From assembly GCA_021234155.1 (NCBI GenBank), contig JAJEKV010000263.1:308001-372000 (forward strand): a stretch of DNA of 64,000 nucleotides. Reading direction: 5' to 3'. Shown here piece after piece: positions 61,340-64,000 of the stretch (position 1 is the stretch's first letter; each line of letters begins with the position of its first letter). The position numbers and the translations under genes are program-made. The notes below the pieces were generated by a model. That model did no database searches, was not told where the DNA came from, and worked only from the letters and a program-made list of their open reading frames with translations. This stretch comes from Isoetes taiwanensis (lineage: Eukaryota > Streptophyta > Lycopodiopsida > Isoetales > Isoetaceae).

Positions 61340-62860
61340 CCTACAATCTTTACGTGGTGCTCCGAGAACCTGCCTATTTAGCCTCCCTTGCCAACTGTAG
61401 ATCCACAAATATACCACATACTCCACATAATATCCCCATCTTCATCCTCTCAAGAACTTTATCCCATCAACAATATCATATAACCATCATAAAAAACACA
61501 TGAGTTCTCTTAGATCACAACACGCAAAGCACATGTTTGGTGGCGTCATCGCCTCATCATCACAATAAGTAAACGGAAACGCAAAATATAAAAACAAGAC
61601 TTAAAACATAAGGACATAAAAACTAGAAGAGTCCACAACTCTGGATCACTAGTTTAGATGACCATTCATCCGTGAACGCCAAGGCATGTCATACCGCCAC
61701 ATATTTCTATGCATCACAGCCCTTGCCTTGCGAAGAGCATCCCACGATAATGATTGTCTGACTCACGGATGGCCTTATAGGCTTTCAAATTATATGCAAG
61801 TGAGCCAAAGATTGATGCAACGGTCCATGTTGCTTATAATATCAGATAACTGTTCCACAAATGAAGACAACCTGCCACACAAGCCCTCTACATTCATGAG
61901 CTCTTTAGTTTCAAGGGGGCAACATCTGAACCAGAAATAAGGCAATAGCAAAGCAAGTAAGGGCATCAAAGAGAGGTTTTGCTGGTCTTGCAAACTACCA
62001 CCACAAGCGCAAAATGCAAACAGCCGAAACTAGAGATTCAAGACACACTAGAATAGAAGCTCCATGAAGCCAGAGATGCACACATACCTCTTATAGTCTT
62101 ACGACCTCTTAGAAAAAAGAAAAGGCTAAGGGTGACGTCTTGCCAAGAAAAGAGAGCTAAATATAAATTAAAATTTGCTCTGCCAAGAAAAGACCTAGGT
62201 GTTAAAGGATGGGAGCATATCCATACAAAGAAGAAAAGAAGAAGCATGTAAATTGTGAAAGTTTGGTAGATGTTAAAGGTTTAGCTTATACAATAAGTGA
62301 ATGTTTTATCTTTGGGTACCATTGTGACTATTGTCTGAAAGCATTTGAATAGCTCAGATGGATTCTAGGGTTCCGAAAGATGGATTTTAGGTTTCTGATG
62401 CACTGGCAATCTGTCAAGCAAGCTGAGAGTTAAAATACAGGTACACGTAAAAATGTTGACCACAAGCGAGTTTAGGTATACCTTCTTCTGGGCATAAATA
62501 GAAGAGGCTCAGCCATTTTGGATCGCAATTTTTCTAACTCTATGAGAAGACATGAGAACTCATAGCAGAGCAAGCTTTCACCATTTTTATGAAGAGAGTT
62601 TTCCTTGGCACTCTAATTTATTCAAAGGCATGGTCGGTTTGATCATTCTGCCAACAAGGATTATGAGATTCCTAGAGCTATAGCCTGGAAGATTAGGAAG
62701 GCAACGAGGCATATGTTGGCCATGAACAAATGAGCAAAGAGTACAGCAAAAATGCTTCAAATCAACTAGAATTATTCTTGGAACGCATAAAACAATTAGG
62801 TTCTATTTAGAATTATTGATTTCAAAATACTATTTGCAGATGCTGCACCTCTATATCTAG
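61340..62860. other. No gene recognised
   Basis: AT-rich DNA with short frames on both strands (for example 61686-61940 plus and 61790-61993 minus) that overlap each other and have no known motif. Confidence 0.4.
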
Positions 62861-62879
62861 GTTTTGTTGTAATAGGCTT

Positions 62880-63300
62880 GAAAATGCTTTGGCCTTTGCT
62901 CTTAGTTTTGATATTAAGAAAATAAATCTCAGATTCATTTGATATAGTATTGCTTGCCGAAAAATCGTTAACATTGTAGGGACTTTCAATATTTGTTGCT
63001 TTTGAGCTTTAAGCTTAGCTAAGAGGGCTTTTAGAACTAGACTTGCAAGTCTTAATATCTTGGGATCTTTTGCTCTTGAACTAATGACGGTGTGCAGGAT
63101 GATATGCTGCAACATATAATTGGGTTTGCGGCATAATGTGCTAGAAAATGTTCTGGGCTTTGCTCTATTTTTTTTTATGAAGAAATCAACCTTGATCCAT
63201 TTGATCTAGGATTGGTTTAATATCTTAGGGACTTCCAATGTTTGATGTTTTTGAGCTTTAGCTTAACTAAGAGGGCTCCTAGAACTAGATCTACAAGGAT
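62880..63300. repeat. Diverged tandem duplication, about 240 bp
   Basis: 62880-63057 and 63140-63290 share in order TTTGCTCT, TTCATTTGAT/TCCATTTGAT, TAGGGACTTYCAATRTTTG, TTTTTGAGCTTTA, CTAAGAGGGCT and TAGAACTAGA. They are older than the other duplications in the window, judging by divergence. Confidence 0.75.
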
Positions 63301-63889
63301 CTACAAGGCTAAATTAATCTTTGAAGTTTAGATAGTACAAAAGGCATTGAATTTTGCATAAATAGCTATATTTGATTATAGACTGATATGCAGCTAGATG
63401 CAGACTACGAATGACCAGATCTGACAGTTTTCTTATTAATTATGCACGTTAATGTTGTCTTATACATGGTGAAGGGGATAATCCAAGATAACCTATAGCT
63501 TACCTGTTAGTGCTGTCATAATTACCCATCTTAGGCTAATTTTTGGATGGTTCACTGCAGGTAACCAAGTTTATTAGTCCAATGCTTTGGTGAATTTCTC
63601 TATTTTCTCTCACTCTTATGGTTGGAGATGTTTACAAGTCTTCAAGTAAGAATGTTCTAAATGAGATGATGATCTACATTCAAAAACGTATTTAGATGCC
63701 TATGACAAATGTAAAAGATGTATGCAGAAGATAAATGACCTGCTATGCTATAAAGCTCTTAAGGCATGGTAAGGTGTTTTTCATAGTGCAATATGTGTAA
63801 TACAAGTTTGTGGTTTATTGTTTCTTGAAAAAAATATTGGCACAATATTGAAAGATATGAAATATAAGGTTTTGACTTATTGTCTCCAG

Positions 63890-63972
63890 AAACAAGGTGT
63901 TGCGCACGGAGGGTTGCCCTCCATGGCCGGAGGGTGAAGTGGCTTAAATTGTACTTGAAAGTCATGTTTTTA
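63890..63972 (+). repeat. Hairpin-bearing dispersed repeat, copy 2
   Basis: It matches 4006-4085 with only a few differences, including the GGAGGGTTGCCCTCC stem and AAGTGGCTTAAAT. The shared stretch begins near AAACAAGGT and fades after AAAGTCATG. Confidence 0.6.
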
Positions 63973-64000
63973 CAATCAATCAAAGTTGCTATTTTAAGGC

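Overview
The window is nuclear DNA of a land plant with a large, transposon-filled genome. Evidence: intron-rich plant gene families with GT-AG introns, a plastid-targeted GET3-type ATPase, an ERD6-like sugar carrier, a plant PI-PLC exon, and plant-type LTR, TRIM, MULE, hAT, LINE and SINE sequences. Very long introns packed with elements, and a transposase-like family I associate with mosses, ferns and lycophytes, suggest a fern or a gymnosperm. This is inference; the species cannot be read from the sequence.

Layout. 1-5.1 kb: decayed repeats, then one broken exon of a phosphoinositide phospholipase C. 5.3-31.7 kb, minus strand: an ERD6-like sugar transporter locus whose first three exons (31.3-31.7 kb) lie 24 kb from its last exons (5.3-7.3 kb). 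The space between holds a probable DNA transposon (about 7.4-16.9 kb) with a plus-strand gene containing a Ulp1/C48 peptidase-like stretch and a convergent minus-strand transposase-like gene. It also holds a complete Ty3/Gypsy chromovirus-like retrotransposon (17466-31258) with matching 5-bp target duplications (TAATC), whose right LTR carries a 643-bp hAT-like insertion. 32.6-38.4 kb: LINE, LTR, Gypsy-integrase and TRIM-like remnants. 39.1-44.8 kb, plus strand: an intact 11-exon GET3B-like gene encoding 442 residues, every exon junction of which I could phase. 45-58.5 kb: a MULE-like element with 82-bp inverted ends, tandem duplications, a SINE, a LINE 3' region and a hAT remnant. 59.3-59.8 kb, minus strand: an intact single-exon gene for cytosolic ribosomal protein uL11 (RPL12), with a nested fold-back repeat array upstream. 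60.4-64 kb: SINE-like and tandem repeats.

Only GET3B and RPL12 look fully functional. The two genes do not work together: one serves tail-anchored protein targeting or a related plastid ATPase role, the other cytosolic translation. The sugar transporter appears disrupted.

Caution on sequence quality: many frame breaks in the transposons are one-base changes in homopolymers or GC-rich tracts, and the two LTRs differ mainly in the same way. Some apparent decay may therefore be sequencing or assembly error concentrated in repeats.
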